64,000 bases of DNA from Mucilaginibacter terrigena (GTDB taxonomy: Bacteria; Bacteroidota; Bacteroidia; Sphingobacteriales; Sphingobacteriaceae). The stretch spans positions 558,001 to 622,000 of the forward strand of contig NZ_SEWG01000003.1 of NCBI RefSeq assembly GCF_004168255.1. Reading direction: 5' to 3'. The notes below the pieces were generated by a model that saw only the letters and a list, made by a program, of their open reading frames with translations, made no database searches and had not been told where the DNA came from. Position numbers and translations under genes: made by a program. Positions 17,888 through 27,450 of the stretch are shown here, in pieces (within the stretch, counting starts at the first letter, position 1; each line of letters begins with the position of its first letter).

Positions 17888-18661
17888 CTAATATTTGGTA
17901 TCAAGTCCTCGTATTTGTTCTTTGTAGGCAGCCGGCAATAAGGCATCTCTTAAAATATGCTTCAGTTTTATCCTGCCTGATAGTTTATATATAAAAAGCA
18001 GCGGTTTAAGCAGCCTGCCGCCGGTAAGGCCGAGCTTTTGTTTTACTGTTGGCGGCACCAGCAGCGCCTGTACCTTTTTTAACAACCAATACCGGGGGCT
18101 GCCTAAGTGTTTACGGTATTGTTGATACAGATCATTTGTGAGGTTGCCATATTGCAAATTTTGTTTTAAACGTTGCCCACGCTGTATTACCCAATCCTGG
18201 TAAGTGGCGGGCAGGCCTTTTAAATTCATCCGGGTGCCTACCTTGTAAAATATTTGAAATACCTCGGTTTTTTCGGTATCAGTTAGCTTCCTTTCAAGTA
18301 ACTCGTACGACCGGATGGTATAATCTATAAGCATATCCAACACATCTAAATAAGCCCAATCGGGTATTTTGGCGCCGCGGGCATTCTCCACATGATTATG
18401 GATAGCGTTGATCTGGTCGATAGCGGCATACGCATCGTTATCAGTAGAAAATAGAATCCTGCGGGAGTACGTAACTGTAGAGAATAACCTTCCCAGCGGA
18501 TCGGCGGGCAACTTTCCTGTAAAATATAACCAGTCTACTGCCTTGTTAAGGGCAAACTCTGCAGCTGCGCCGGCAAAAATAAATAGCACAGTATCAGCCG
18601 TACCCCATATCTTTTTTACAATCGAACCTTCATCTACAAAATGTTTTACAGCGATCTCCAT
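17888..18661 (-). CDS. MpaB/rubber-oxygenase-like protein (DUF2236)
   Basis: The 257-residue protein has the DUF2236 pattern: DPLGRLFST followed by an AIDQINAIHNHV segment, in which the His is a candidate heme ligand, and later helical segments ending in a C-terminal basic region. The family includes the latex-clearing type oxygenases and fungal MpaB; many bacterial members are unassigned. I use the ATG at 18661 because an AGAAAGG ribosome-site-like stretch lies 3 bases upstream; another in-frame ATG at 18679 would add six residues. The start overlaps the end of the upstream DUF2809 gene by 16 bases, indicating translational coupling. A role in lanthipeptide modification is conceivable because of location, but a probable terminator lies between them. 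Confidence 0.65.
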   Translation of the reverse strand: MEIAVKHFVDEGSIVKKIWGTADTVLFIFAGAAAEFALNKAVDWLYFTGKLPADPLGRLFSTVTYSRRILFSTDNDAYAAIDQINAIHNHVENARGAKIPDWAYLDVLDMLIDYTIRSYELLERKLTDTEKTEVFQIFYKVGTRMNLKGLPATYQDWVIQRGQRLKQNLQYGNLTNDLYQQYRKHLGSPRYWLLKKVQALLVPPTVKQKLGLTGGRLLKPLLFIYKLSGRIKLKHILRDALLPAAYKEQIRGLDTKY

Positions 18662-19017
18662 AGCCTTTCTGTTAACCAAACGAGTAAAATGCCTAAAGTG
18701 TACATAAGCATATCACTCCATGCGAAATTCGTGCCCAATATCAGTCGGGTTATAGCTGAGTTACGCAGGCCAACCCTATCTATCAGGTGCAGCCATTGGC
18801 TAAACTCAATCATGTAAGCAAATAGCAATACAGCAGTAGCTGTGTAATTTGCATCGCATTTAATAAAACTCCTGATGCCGCAGTAGAGTAGGATAACAAC
18901 CAAAAAATCACCGCCGTACGGGCGTATAAAAGCATCGTGCGCGTAAATGCCTATCAGCAGCTCAACCGTTAGTAATATTACCGATAGGGTAAAATACACC
19001 TTGTTTAATTTAAGCAT
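18646..19017 (-). CDS. DUF2809 small membrane protein
   Basis: A 123-residue protein with about four hydrophobic helices: near residues 8-25, 38-50, 60-75 and 103-117. The pattern RPYGGDFLVVILLY followed later by TNFAWSDMLMYTLG is that of the DUF2809 family of inner-membrane proteins of unknown function. It is the first gene of a two-gene minus-strand unit with the MpaB-like gene, overlapping it by 16 bases. Its upstream region is shared with the divergent hisD-like gene. I can say nothing firm about its role. Confidence 0.65.
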   Translation of the reverse strand: MLKLNKVYFTLSVILLTVELLIGIYAHDAFIRPYGGDFLVVILLYCGIRSFIKCDANYTATAVLLFAYMIEFSQWLHLIDRVGLRNSAITRLILGTNFAWSDMLMYTLGILLVWLTERLWRSL

Positions 19018-19234
19018 ATATATTAATGGATACAGTCTGTGTTAATTAAAAGTACTTTGCATTGCAAAGTAAATGTTTAAATTTTACTAAAGCAAATTAT
19101 TTAGTATTTAATATATAGGTAGGCTGGTAAATTATGTACGGGTGTGTTTATAGCCTTTTGGTAGCCTGGCCCATTTATCAGATCGTTTTCAGCTTCAGTA
19201 AATTAAAAATAAAAATAAATTTCCATTTGATTTA

Positions 19235-19277
19235 TTTTGCGTTTATATTTGTTTCAATAAACGCAAAAAAACGTAAA
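19235..19277. promoter_or_regulatory. Operator copy A, upstream of hisD-like gene
   Basis: Perfect 12-bp inverted arms TTTTGCGTTTAT (19235-19246) and ATAAACGCAAAA (19257-19268) flank a 10-base spacer, followed by a third half-site CGTA at 19272-19275. The element begins 130 bases before the hisD-like ATG and has the same layout as copies at 22321 and 35253. It is the only structured signal I see in the 347-base gap between 19018 and 19364, which is otherwise AT-rich and holds the divergent promoters. Binding by the DeoR regulator at 34422-35171 is inferred because one copy is beside its gene. Confidence 0.65.
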
Positions 19278-19364
19278 TCTTTCTTTGGTAATAACGCAAC
19301 CAGCATGGTAACCTTCCAATGGATTGGTGTATCTGTTAGGTAACATTTAGTAAAACGATATAAA

Positions 19365-20651
19365 ATGATAAAATTTTTAAAAAAAGGGAAAAGCGAGTCG
19401 GAAATATTGGAAGCTGATTTAAAGGTTAAGCAGGTGGTGAGCACCATGCTGAAAGACATTGAAGACGGTGGCGATGCTAAGGTAAAGGAATACTCGGCAA
19501 GGTTAGATAACTGGAGCCCGGATGCGTTCAGGTTATCGGCAGACCAGATACAGGATATTGTTGCATCGGTACCTCAACAAACAATTGATGATATAAAGTT
19601 TGCACAGCGCCAAATCAAATTTTTTGCGCAAAAGCAACGCGAATCGATCTTAGATATCGAGGTAGAAACAATCCCCGGTGTTTTTTTAGGCCATAAAAAT
19701 ATACCCGTGAATAGTGTAGGTTGTTATATCCCGGGCGGCAGGTATCCAATGGTGGCGTCGTCGCACATGAGTATACTTACTGCAAAAGTAGCAGGGGTAA
19801 AAAGGGTTATCGCATGCACGCCGCCAATTAACGGCGAAGTGCCATCGGCAACCATTGCAGCAATGTACCTTGCCGGCGCCGATGAGATCTATTTATTAGG
19901 CGGCGTGCAGGCTTTAGCTGCAATGGCCATAGGTACCGAAACAATTAACCCTGTAGATATGCTTGTTGGCCCTGGTAACGCTTACGTTGCCGAAGCCAAA
20001 AGGCAATTGTTTGGGCGTGTAGGTATCGATCTGTTTGCAGGGCCTACCGAGATACTGGTAATTGCAGACGAAACCGCGGACGCTGAAATGGTTGCCTGCG
20101 ACCTTTTAGGCCAGGCTGAACACGGTCCAACCTCGCCAGGCGCTTTAATTACTACATCAGAAACACTGGCGTATGAAACTTTGGCTGAAATTGAAAGGCA
20201 GCTAAAAACCCTGCCTACAGCAGATATAGCTGAAGTGGCATGGCGCGAAAACGGTTCGATAATTTTGGTTGATACCGAAGAAGAAGCTATAGCCGAAGCC
20301 GACAGGCTGGCTTACGAGCATGTGGAAGTATTAACCCGCAACCCAGACGTGTTTTTAAACAAAATGACAAACTACGGCGCGCTATTCCTGGGGCCTGAAA
20401 CCAATGTTGCCTATGGCGACAAGGTAATTGGCACCAACCATACACTACCCACAAACAAAGCAGCAAAATACACCGGCGGGCTATGGGTTGGTAAATTTTT
20501 AAAGAATTGCACTTACCAAAGGTGCACCCCCGAAGCGAGTGTGATAATTGGTGAGTATGCAGAAAGGTTATGCGAAATAGAAGGCTTTATGGGGCATAAG
20601 GAACAAGCATCGTTAAGGGTAAGGCGTTATAGCCGGCAGGAAGTACAATAG
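19365..20651 (+). CDS. Histidinol-dehydrogenase-like zinc dehydrogenase, non-histidine context
   Basis: A 428-residue HisD-fold enzyme, which normally oxidises an alcohol to a carboxylate in two NAD-dependent steps. Catalytic residues are all present: zinc ligands Gln250 and His253 in GQAEHGP, Asp352 in AYGDK and His411 in FMGHKEQ, and the Glu318-His319 catalytic pair in AYEHVEV. It is not accompanied by any other histidine gene; the next gene is a GntP permease, and the shared operator links it to the GlcNAc locus. HisD paralogues with other substrates, such as the sulfopropanediol dehydrogenase HpsN, are known, so a sugar-alcohol or similar substrate is more likely than histidinol. A true second copy of HisD remains possible. 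Confidence 0.75.
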   Translation: MIKFLKKGKSESEILEADLKVKQVVSTMLKDIEDGGDAKVKEYSARLDNWSPDAFRLSADQIQDIVASVPQQTIDDIKFAQRQIKFFAQKQRESILDIEVETIPGVFLGHKNIPVNSVGCYIPGGRYPMVASSHMSILTAKVAGVKRVIACTPPINGEVPSATIAAMYLAGADEIYLLGGVQALAAMAIGTETINPVDMLVGPGNAYVAEAKRQLFGRVGIDLFAGPTEILVIADETADAEMVACDLLGQAEHGPTSPGALITTSETLAYETLAEIERQLKTLPTADIAEVAWRENGSIILVDTEEEAIAEADRLAYEHVEVLTRNPDVFLNKMTNYGALFLGPETNVAYGDKVIGTNHTLPTNKAAKYTGGLWVGKFLKNCTYQRCTPEASVIIGEYAERLCEIEGFMGHKEQASLRVRRYSRQEVQ

Positions 20652-20679
20652 ACTTGGTTTATATATTTAGTTGGTGTGT

Positions 20680-20711
20680 AAAAGGGGCTGGTAACGCGGC
20701 CTCTTTGCTTT
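20680..20711 (+). terminator. Weak hairpin between hisD-like and gntP-like genes
   Basis: AAAGGGGC (20681-20688) can pair with GCCTCTTT (20699-20706) with one G-U pair, followed by a GCTTTT tract. It lies in the 140-base gap between the two same-strand genes. It may weaken read-through to the permease gene, but the stem is modest. Confidence 0.3.
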
Positions 20712-20791
20712 TAACAAAAAACGCAAACAATGACATCCTCCTCAATTTTTTCCGCTGGCCATAAAGTGGTAAATATACAAACACAAATTAC

Positions 20792-22174
20792 ATGAGCATT
20801 TTAATAATTCTGGCAGCGTTATTTTTATTGATGTACGTAGCCTACAAGGGTTTCAGTGTTATATTATTTGCGCCTTTAATAGCGCTGCTTGCGGTTTTGC
20901 TTACAAACCCGCAATTTGTATTGCCATTATTCTCGGCGGTTTTCATGGAAAAAATGGTAGGATTTATTAAACTCTACTTCCCGGTGTTTTTATTAGGCGC
21001 CATATTTGGAAAGGTAATTGCCATGTCGGGCTTTGCCAAAGCAATAACCCGGTTCGTAGTTAAAGCTTTTGGTAAAAACAAAGCAATATTTTCGATAGTG
21101 CTGGTTGGTGCTATACTTACTTATGGCGGCGTATCACTATTTGTGGTTGCTTTTGCATTATATCCATTCGCTGCCGAACTTTTTAAAGCGGCAGATATCC
21201 CCAAAAGGCTTATCCCCGGCACAATAGCCCTAGGCGCTTTTACTTTTACTATGGATGCCTTCCCCGGTTCGCCCCAAATTCAAAATATAATACCAACCAC
21301 GTTTTTTAATACTACTACCTGGGCTGCCCCGGCCCTGGGTTTGATAGGAGGCACATTTATACTGATATGCGGGATGATATATTTAGAGTGGCGGCGAAGG
21401 CGTGCGTTTAAAAAGGGCGAGGGCTACGGTACCGGCCATGTAAACGAACCTGATAATTTTATAGAGCAAAAACTGCCGAATATATTTATAGCGTTTGCGC
21501 CATTGTTGCTTGTGGGAGTTTTCAACAAGGTTTTTACGGTTTTAATACCTAAAACTTACGGTAAATTTTTCAATTTACCAGGCGATTATCCTGCTATTGA
21601 TATTTCAAAGCTATCAGCTGTATGGGCGGTTGAGGGGGCGCTGGTTATTGGCATTTTAACGGTATTGCTATTCGCGTTTAAAACCATAAAGGCGAATTTT
21701 AATTCGGGCATCAATCACTCAATAGCCGGCGCTTTATTAGCTACTCTAAATACCGCATCCGAGTACGGCTTCGGGGGGATCATCGCTATCCTGCCAGGGT
21801 TTAAAATAATAAACCATGCTATGTCTGCCGCATTTAAAAACCCGCTGGTGAACGAGGCGGTAGCCACCACCACCCTTGCGGGTATAACGGGCTCTGCATC
21901 GGGCGGTATGAGCATCGCCCTTGCCGCAATGGGGCAAAAATATTTGGAACAAGCCGCGCATTATGGTATTAACCCCGAGGTATTGCACCGCGTAGCGGCA
22001 ATGGCAAGCGGGGGGATGGATACCCTGCCCCATAATGGCGCTGTTATAACGCTCTTGGCCGTAACCGGGCTAACGCACAAACAATCATACGCGGATATAT
22101 TTGTAATGACAGCCTTTAAAACCGCAGCTGTATTTTTAGTGATCCTATTATATACGCTGTTTGGCATTGTATAA
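20792..22174 (+). CDS. GntP-family permease
   Basis: A 460-residue inner-membrane carrier with about 12-14 hydrophobic segments and the GntP-type loops: GGVSLFVVAFALYP near residues 110-124 and GAFTFTMDAFPGSPQIQN near 148-165, plus late ASGGMSIALAAMG and GGMDTLPHNGAVI segments. GntP carriers import gluconate and other hydroxy acids, with protons. It follows the HisD-like gene and shares its upstream operator, so the pair may import and oxidise the same small hydroxylated compound. The sequence does not fix the substrate. The gene is followed by a 291-base regulatory gap before susC. Confidence 0.85.
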   Translation: MSILIILAALFLLMYVAYKGFSVILFAPLIALLAVLLTNPQFVLPLFSAVFMEKMVGFIKLYFPVFLLGAIFGKVIAMSGFAKAITRFVVKAFGKNKAIFSIVLVGAILTYGGVSLFVVAFALYPFAAELFKAADIPKRLIPGTIALGAFTFTMDAFPGSPQIQNIIPTTFFNTTTWAAPALGLIGGTFILICGMIYLEWRRRRAFKKGEGYGTGHVNEPDNFIEQKLPNIFIAFAPLLLVGVFNKVFTVLIPKTYGKFFNLPGDYPAIDISKLSAVWAVEGALVIGILTVLLFAFKTIKANFNSGINHSIAGALLATLNTASEYGFGGIIAILPGFKIINHAMSAAFKNPLVNEAVATTTLAGITGSASGGMSIALAAMGQKYLEQAAHYGINPEVLHRVAAMASGGMDTLPHNGAVITLLAVTGLTHKQSYADIFVMTAFKTAAVFLVILLYTLFGIV

Positions 22175-22320
22175 ATAACTGCCTCTTAATTTTGCGTTAA
22201 ATTGCTGTTTTTATTTTCTTGACTATACGCAAGTTTTTTTTTACCGTTATTTAAATTAACTATTATTTAGCTGTAAAAATAAATATTACAAATTATAAAC
22301 AAATATTTGGAAATGATTTT

Positions 22321-22363
22321 ATTTGCGTTTATATTTACTGAACAAAACGCATTAAACCGCATT
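22321..22363. promoter_or_regulatory. Operator copy B, upstream of susC-like gene
   Basis: ATTTGCGTTTATATTT at 22321-22336 is followed after ten bases by ACGCA (22347-22351) and after six more by CGCA (22358-22361), the same spacing as copies A and C. It begins 145 bases before the susC-like ATG. The 22175-22465 gap contains no gene and no other clear structure apart from AT-rich promoter-like sequence. The right arm is less symmetric than in copy A. Confidence 0.6.
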
Positions 22364-22465
22364 TAATTTTTTTTACCATTTTACTTATACTGTTGAGCAA
22401 CTTATAGTTGTGTGATACAAGGCCAATATTTTTAAACTTTTTTTAGACATTTTATTATTAATCAA

Positions 22466-25400
22466 ATGAATAAACTTTTACATCGCATGGTTGCCTTATC
22501 GCTTTTACTAATCGCGGGCCAGGCATGGGCGTCGCCCCTTTCGCCCCGGGGTGCCAAATCGCCTAACGAATTTAAAAACGGGCAGGGTTTTTTAATAAAT
22601 AAGCCTGATGATATACCATCGTGGGTTTTAAACGGTAGGGTGGTAGATGAAAAGGGCGAAGCGTTACCCGGCGCTACAGTACGTGTTAAGGGAACAAACA
22701 GGGCTGTATCGGCAGATATTGATGGTAAGTTCATTATCGAGATAAAAGATGAGACCGAAATTGTGGTCGTATCGTTTTTAGGGTATAAACCGCAGGAAAT
22801 TTTGATCGGCTCAACCAAGGTTTTAAACGTACAGCTTTTGCCCGATGCAGAAAACAAGCTGAACGAGGTAGTAGTGGTTGGCTATGGTACGCAGAAAAAA
22901 ATATCGGTAACGGGGTCACAATCGTCTATCTCGGTAAAAGAGATCGAAAGATACCCCAGCGCATCATTAAGTAATGCCATAAGCGGCAAGCTACCGGGTG
23001 TATTAAGCAGGCAATCCAGCGGTGAACCGGGGAACGATGGGTCGCAGATCTATATCCGCGGTATTGCCACATTTGCAGGCAGTGGGCGCACACCGTTAAT
23101 ACTGGTGGATGGTGTTGAACGCCCTACATTCGACTTTTATAATTCACAGGAGATAGAAAGCTTTACGGTATTAAAAGACGCTTCCGCGACGGCTGTTTTT
23201 GGTGCCCGCGGTGCAAATGGCGTTATATTAATTACTACCAAACGTGGTGAACTTGGAAAACCAAAGATCAATTTCCGTACAGAATTTGCCACCCAAACAT
23301 TCCAGCGCATCCCTCAATATATCGACGGGTACGAATACGCATCTTTAGAGAATGAGGGGCTTTTAAATACAGGCGGTACTCCAAGATGGACTGACGAACA
23401 ACTTGAAAAATTCAGGACTAAGTCCGACCCATATTTTTATCCGAATGTTAATTGGGAAGATGTTATCCTGAAAAAAACATCCAAACAAAAAATTAATAAC
23501 TTAAACGTAACGGGCGGTACCAGCAATGTACGATACTTTGTAAATGTTGGTTATGTAACGCAGGACGGTATTTACAAAGTGGATAACCTGCAGGCGTTTA
23601 ACACCAATGCTGATTTAAAAAGGTACAACTTCCGGTCGAATGTTGATATCGACCTGTCAAAATCATTAACACTTGAATTGGGTGTTGGCGGCAACGTACA
23701 GTACCGTAATTATCCGGGCTCTTCTTCGGGCAGTATATTTGATGCCCTGCGGTTAACCGCGCCAATTGCATACCCGGTAACCAACCCCGATGGCAGCCCC
23801 GGTGGTGTGGGCGTTTATATCGGCACAAACCCTTATGGGCAAGCTACACAAACAGGGTACCAGTCGCAGGATTACAGCACACTGCAAACTAACTTAAATG
23901 TTAAGTGGGACCTTAGTTCGTTGGTTACAAAAGGCTTGTCGCTAAACGGCCGGTTTGGGTATGACAGGTATACAACTAATATAACAACCAGGGGGAAAAT
24001 TTATGCATCAAAGCAATATTTAGGTAAGGATGATGTAACCGGCGAAGATAAATATGCGATATTTAGGGAAGAGCAACCCCTGGGTTATAATTTGGCCAGC
24101 AGTGCCCAGCGTGCCTTATACACCGAGATATCTGTCAATTATAATAAGGTTATAGGAAAACACAACTTATCAGGTTTAATACTTGGCAATACCCGTGACT
24201 ATGTTGACCTTACAGCGGGCGACCCTGTTGCTTCTTTGCCTTTCAGGCGTTTGGGTATAGCCGGTCGTACAACATATAACTATGATAACAGGTATTTAGC
24301 CGAATTTAACTTTGGATATAACGGTTCCGAAAACTTTCCTAAAGGTAAGCAATTTGGTTTCTTCCCCTCTATTTCTGCAGGCTGGATCATCTCTAACGAG
24401 AAATTTTGGCACATTGATTTTATCAATCAGTTAAAATTCCGCGGCTCATATGGCCTGGTTGGTAATGACCAGATAGGCGACCGGTTTTTGTTTCTTACAC
24501 GTGTGCTTACAACAGCACCTTCCGCGGCTTTTGGTTTAAACCCCATAGCTACCCCGGGTAATGGTATTGCCGAAGACCGCTCTGGAAACGCCGACGTAAC
24601 ATGGGAACGCTCTTTAAAAACCAATATTGGAGTAGACTTGTCGTTATTCAGAGACCTGATAACCCTGCAGGCAGATTTCTTCACCGAAAGGCGAAGTGAT
24701 ATATTACTGGTAAGGCAAACTATCCCCCAGTACACAGGGATTTTGCCCGCATCAAAACCATACGGCAACATAGGAATAGTTGAAAACAGAGGAATTGATG
24801 CATTGCTTGAGGTTAAAAAGACCGCTTCAAATGGCCTTTTCTACTCTATCAGAAGCAATTTTACTTACTCGCATAACAAAGTTATTGAAAATGATGAGCC
24901 ATTTCCGCAGTACTCAAACCTTTCGTTAAAAAATCAGCCGCTCGATCAGCAGCGCGGGCTTGTAGCGCTGGGCATATTCCAAAACCAGGAAGAAATTGAT
25001 AACAGCCCGGTGCAAACCTTCCAGGTAAATGTAAGGCCAGGCGATATTAAATACCAGGACATTAATGGCGATGGGAAAATAGACGCTAATGATGTAACCT
25101 CGATAGGTTACTCCAGGCTGCCCGAAATTATGTACGGCTTTGGCGGAACTGTAGCTTATAAAGGGTTTGATGTTAGCGTATACTTCACAGGTGCAGCACG
25201 TACAAGCATGATATTAGACGGCCAAAGCATATGGCCATTTACCGACGGGCAGGGTGTTGGCGCGGTGTTAAAAGAATACTACAACAACCGGTGGACACCA
25301 GGTAACCCTAACGGCAAATATCCTGCAGTGGGTGTTGCCAATAGCCCTAACAACTTTTTAAACTCGACCTTATGGCTGCGCGATGCCAGTTACCTAAGGT

Positions 25401-25603
25401 TGCGTAATGCCGAAATTGGATACACATTTCCAAAAAAACTGGTGCAGCGGATAAAGCTAAATACGATAAGGGCTTTTGTAAACGGTACAAACCTTTACAC
25501 CTGGGATAACGTGAAAATTGTTGACCCCGAAGCCAACAGTGGTACCGCGCCAGGCTACCCTATAAGTTTAGGGTTGAATTTTGGCTTACAGATCACATTT
25601 TAA
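22466..25603 (+). CDS. susC: SusC/RagA-type TonB-dependent outer-membrane transporter
   Basis: A 1,045-residue outer-membrane barrel that takes up oligosaccharides with a SusD partner and TonB energy. A signal peptide covers about residues 1-22 (ending GQAWA). Residues 52-130 are a carboxypeptidase-D regulatory-like domain (WVLNGRVVDEKGEALPGATV and beyond). A TonB-box-like VVVVGYGTQKK segment follows near 134-144. The plug domain contains AISGKLPGVLSRQSS and YIRGIATF, and the remaining 750 residues are the barrel, ending in a C-terminal aromatic residue (ITF). Length is typical. The susD-like gene follows 30 bases later. Operator copy B upstream puts it in the proposed DeoR regulon. Confidence 0.94.
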   Translation: MNKLLHRMVALSLLLIAGQAWASPLSPRGAKSPNEFKNGQGFLINKPDDIPSWVLNGRVVDEKGEALPGATVRVKGTNRAVSADIDGKFIIEIKDETEIVVVSFLGYKPQEILIGSTKVLNVQLLPDAENKLNEVVVVGYGTQKKISVTGSQSSISVKEIERYPSASLSNAISGKLPGVLSRQSSGEPGNDGSQIYIRGIATFAGSGRTPLILVDGVERPTFDFYNSQEIESFTVLKDASATAVFGARGANGVILITTKRGELGKPKINFRTEFATQTFQRIPQYIDGYEYASLENEGLLNTGGTPRWTDEQLEKFRTKSDPYFYPNVNWEDVILKKTSKQKINNLNVTGGTSNVRYFVNVGYVTQDGIYKVDNLQAFNTNADLKRYNFRSNVDIDLSKSLTLELGVGGNVQYRNYPGSSSGSIFDALRLTAPIAYPVTNPDGSPGGVGVYIGTNPYGQATQTGYQSQDYSTLQTNLNVKWDLSSLVTKGLSLNGRFGYDRYTTNITTRGKIYASKQYLGKDDVTGEDKYAIFREEQPLGYNLASSAQRALYTEISVNYNKVIGKHNLSGLILGNTRDYVDLTAGDPVASLPFRRLGIAGRTTYNYDNRYLAEFNFGYNGSENFPKGKQFGFFPSISAGWIISNEKFWHIDFINQLKFRGSYGLVGNDQIGDRFLFLTRVLTTAPSAAFGLNPIATPGNGIAEDRSGNADVTWERSLKTNIGVDLSLFRDLITLQADFFTERRSDILLVRQTIPQYTGILPASKPYGNIGIVENRGIDALLEVKKTASNGLFYSIRSNFTYSHNKVIENDEPFPQYSNLSLKNQPLDQQRGLVALGIFQNQEEIDNSPVQTFQVNVRPGDIKYQDINGDGKIDANDVTSIGYSRLPEIMYGFGGTVAYKGFDVSVYFTGAARTSMILDGQSIWPFTDGQGVGAVLKEYYNNRWTPGNPNGKYPAVGVANSPNNFLNSTLWLRDASYLRLRNAEIGYTFPKKLVQRIKLNTIRAFVNGTNLYTWDNVKIVDPEANSGTAPGYPISLGLNFGLQITF

Positions 25604-25633
25604 TTGAATAAAGAAATTTTAAGATATAAAAAG

Positions 25634-27430
25634 ATGAAAAGGAAAATTTTGGTTGGTGTATTCTTCCTGGCGTTACTAAGTAATGCCTGTAAGAAAGACT
25701 TTCTTAACAAAACACCGAACGAGGATCTTACGGTAGAAGACGTATTCTCCAAACGCCAGTATGCCGAGGCATGGCTATCAAACGTATATTATTTTTTACC
25801 CGAAGAGATAAACTTTGTTGACCCATGGGGCCGCAACCCGTTTGTTTCATCAACCGACGAGATGAAAGTACCGTGGCCCGAAAAATATACAAACCTGATG
25901 AACTCGGGTGCCTGGAACGCATCAGACGAGGGGGTGCCGACAAACATCTGGAACTCCAACTATGACGGTATCCGCAAAGCCAATATATTTTTGGCAAACG
26001 TTGATAAAGTGCCGATTGACGATAATGAGAAGAAAAAGTGGACAGCAGAAGCTACCTTCCTGAGGGCGTTCTTTTATTTCTCCATCATTCGTACGCACGG
26101 CCCCGTACCGTTGATAACAGAAGTAATACCGGCCGAAGCCGACTTCTCGAAATTTAAACGCGCCCCCCTAAAGGAGTGTATTGACTTTGTAGTAAATGAA
26201 TGTGATAAAGCGGTGCCTTTTTTAGATGCCGCCATTACCGAGGACAGGAATTACGGAAAAGTAACTAAATCTGCAGCGCTTGCGCTAAAAGCGCGTATTC
26301 TTTTGTATGCTGCCAGTCCATTATGGAACGGCGACCCTGCCTTTTCAAGTGTTGTGGATAAAGATGGTGTGTCATTATTCCCAACCCAGCCCGACCCAAC
26401 ACTTTGGGAAAAAGCATGGAAAGCTGCAAAAGCCTGTATTGACCAGGCTGAAGGGGCGGGGCATGGCTTATACCGGTCGCCCGATAACGACCCTGTTAAA
26501 AACTACCAGGGCTTATTTATACAGCGCTGGAATAAGGAGATACTATTTGCCAGGAACTGGGTTGGTGCTATGGAAGATATGGACAGGTGTACTTTCCCTA
26601 ACGGGATGGGCGGTTGGTCTGGTTACTCGCCAACGCAGGAAATGGTTGATGCTTACGAGATGAAAAACGGAACCACCCCTATAACCGGGTATAATGCAGA
26701 CGGTTCGCCTATCGTTAACCCGGCATCAGGATATGTTGAAAGTGGCTACTCGGCCGCTGCCGACCCCAAGGGATATTTTGAAGCAGGAACACGAAACATG
26801 TATGTAAACCGCGAACCGCGTTTTTACGCGAGCATCAAATACAATGGTTCGGAGTGGGCGGGCAGAAGGATAGAGTTTTACGACTCGGGGCGCGATAGCA
26901 GGCGCAACGGTGGGCGCGACCATGCCATTTGCGGGTACCTGATGAAGAAGTTCTCTGACTCGACCGTGGTTATCACCGAAGGAAAATTTGTAACCAAATC
27001 ATGGACATTTTTTAGGTTAGGCGAGCAATACCTAAACTACGCCGAAGCTTTGAACGAAGACCAGGGGCCGATTGGTGATGTATATAAATACGTGAACCTG
27101 ATACGCGACCGCTCGGGCTTGCCGCCGCTAACCCCCGGTTTATCAAAAGACCAGATGCGCGAGAAGATCAGGCACGAAAGGCGCATCGAACTTGCGTTTG
27201 AAACACACCGCTTTTTTGATGCCAGGCGGTGGAAAATTGCCGAGGTTACCGATAATAAAGAAATTCATGGTATGGATGTAGCCGCCGGGACTTCTTTTAC
27301 TGATGATGCTTTTTATAAAAGGACAGTAATTGAAAAAAGGGTGTTTGTAGCGCCTAAACATTACTGGTTCCCAATTCCGCAGGGCGAATTAAGTAAGAAC
27401 CCCAATTTAGTTCAAAACAAAGGATGGTAA
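25634..27430 (+). CDS. susD: SusD/RagB-type surface glycan-binding lipoprotein
   Basis: A 598-residue lipoprotein that should sit on top of the SusC barrel and bind glycan at the cell surface. I start at the ATG at 25634, which gives a signal sequence ending LLSNAC with the lipid-attached Cys at about residue 19; an upstream in-frame start at 25604 would only add ten residues. The family pattern is clear: FLNKTPNEDLT near the N terminus, an EATFLRAFFYF helix (TPR region) near 139-149, GEQYLNYAEALNE, LIRDRSGLPPL and the late EKIRHERRIELAFE helix. It forms a standard pair with the preceding susC gene. The next gene is a surface lipoprotein, 20 bases further on. Confidence 0.94.
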   Translation: MKRKILVGVFFLALLSNACKKDFLNKTPNEDLTVEDVFSKRQYAEAWLSNVYYFLPEEINFVDPWGRNPFVSSTDEMKVPWPEKYTNLMNSGAWNASDEGVPTNIWNSNYDGIRKANIFLANVDKVPIDDNEKKKWTAEATFLRAFFYFSIIRTHGPVPLITEVIPAEADFSKFKRAPLKECIDFVVNECDKAVPFLDAAITEDRNYGKVTKSAALALKARILLYAASPLWNGDPAFSSVVDKDGVSLFPTQPDPTLWEKAWKAAKACIDQAEGAGHGLYRSPDNDPVKNYQGLFIQRWNKEILFARNWVGAMEDMDRCTFPNGMGGWSGYSPTQEMVDAYEMKNGTTPITGYNADGSPIVNPASGYVESGYSAAADPKGYFEAGTRNMYVNREPRFYASIKYNGSEWAGRRIEFYDSGRDSRRNGGRDHAICGYLMKKFSDSTVVITEGKFVTKSWTFFRLGEQYLNYAEALNEDQGPIGDVYKYVNLIRDRSGLPPLTPGLSKDQMREKIRHERRIELAFETHRFFDARRWKIAEVTDNKEIHGMDVAAGTSFTDDAFYKRTVIEKRVFVAPKHYWFPIPQGELSKNPNLVQNKGW

Positions 27431-27450
27431 TGTTAAACCAACATAATATT

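Noticed and set aside
19134..19343. A 69-residue open frame upstream of the hisD-like gene
   Set aside because: It covers the operator palindrome, has low-complexity Lys/Phe/Ile composition from AT-rich DNA and no ribosome site.
19365..20651. Start of a histidine biosynthesis operon
   Set aside because: No hisG, hisC, hisB or other his genes follow; the neighbours are a GntP permease and a glycan locus.
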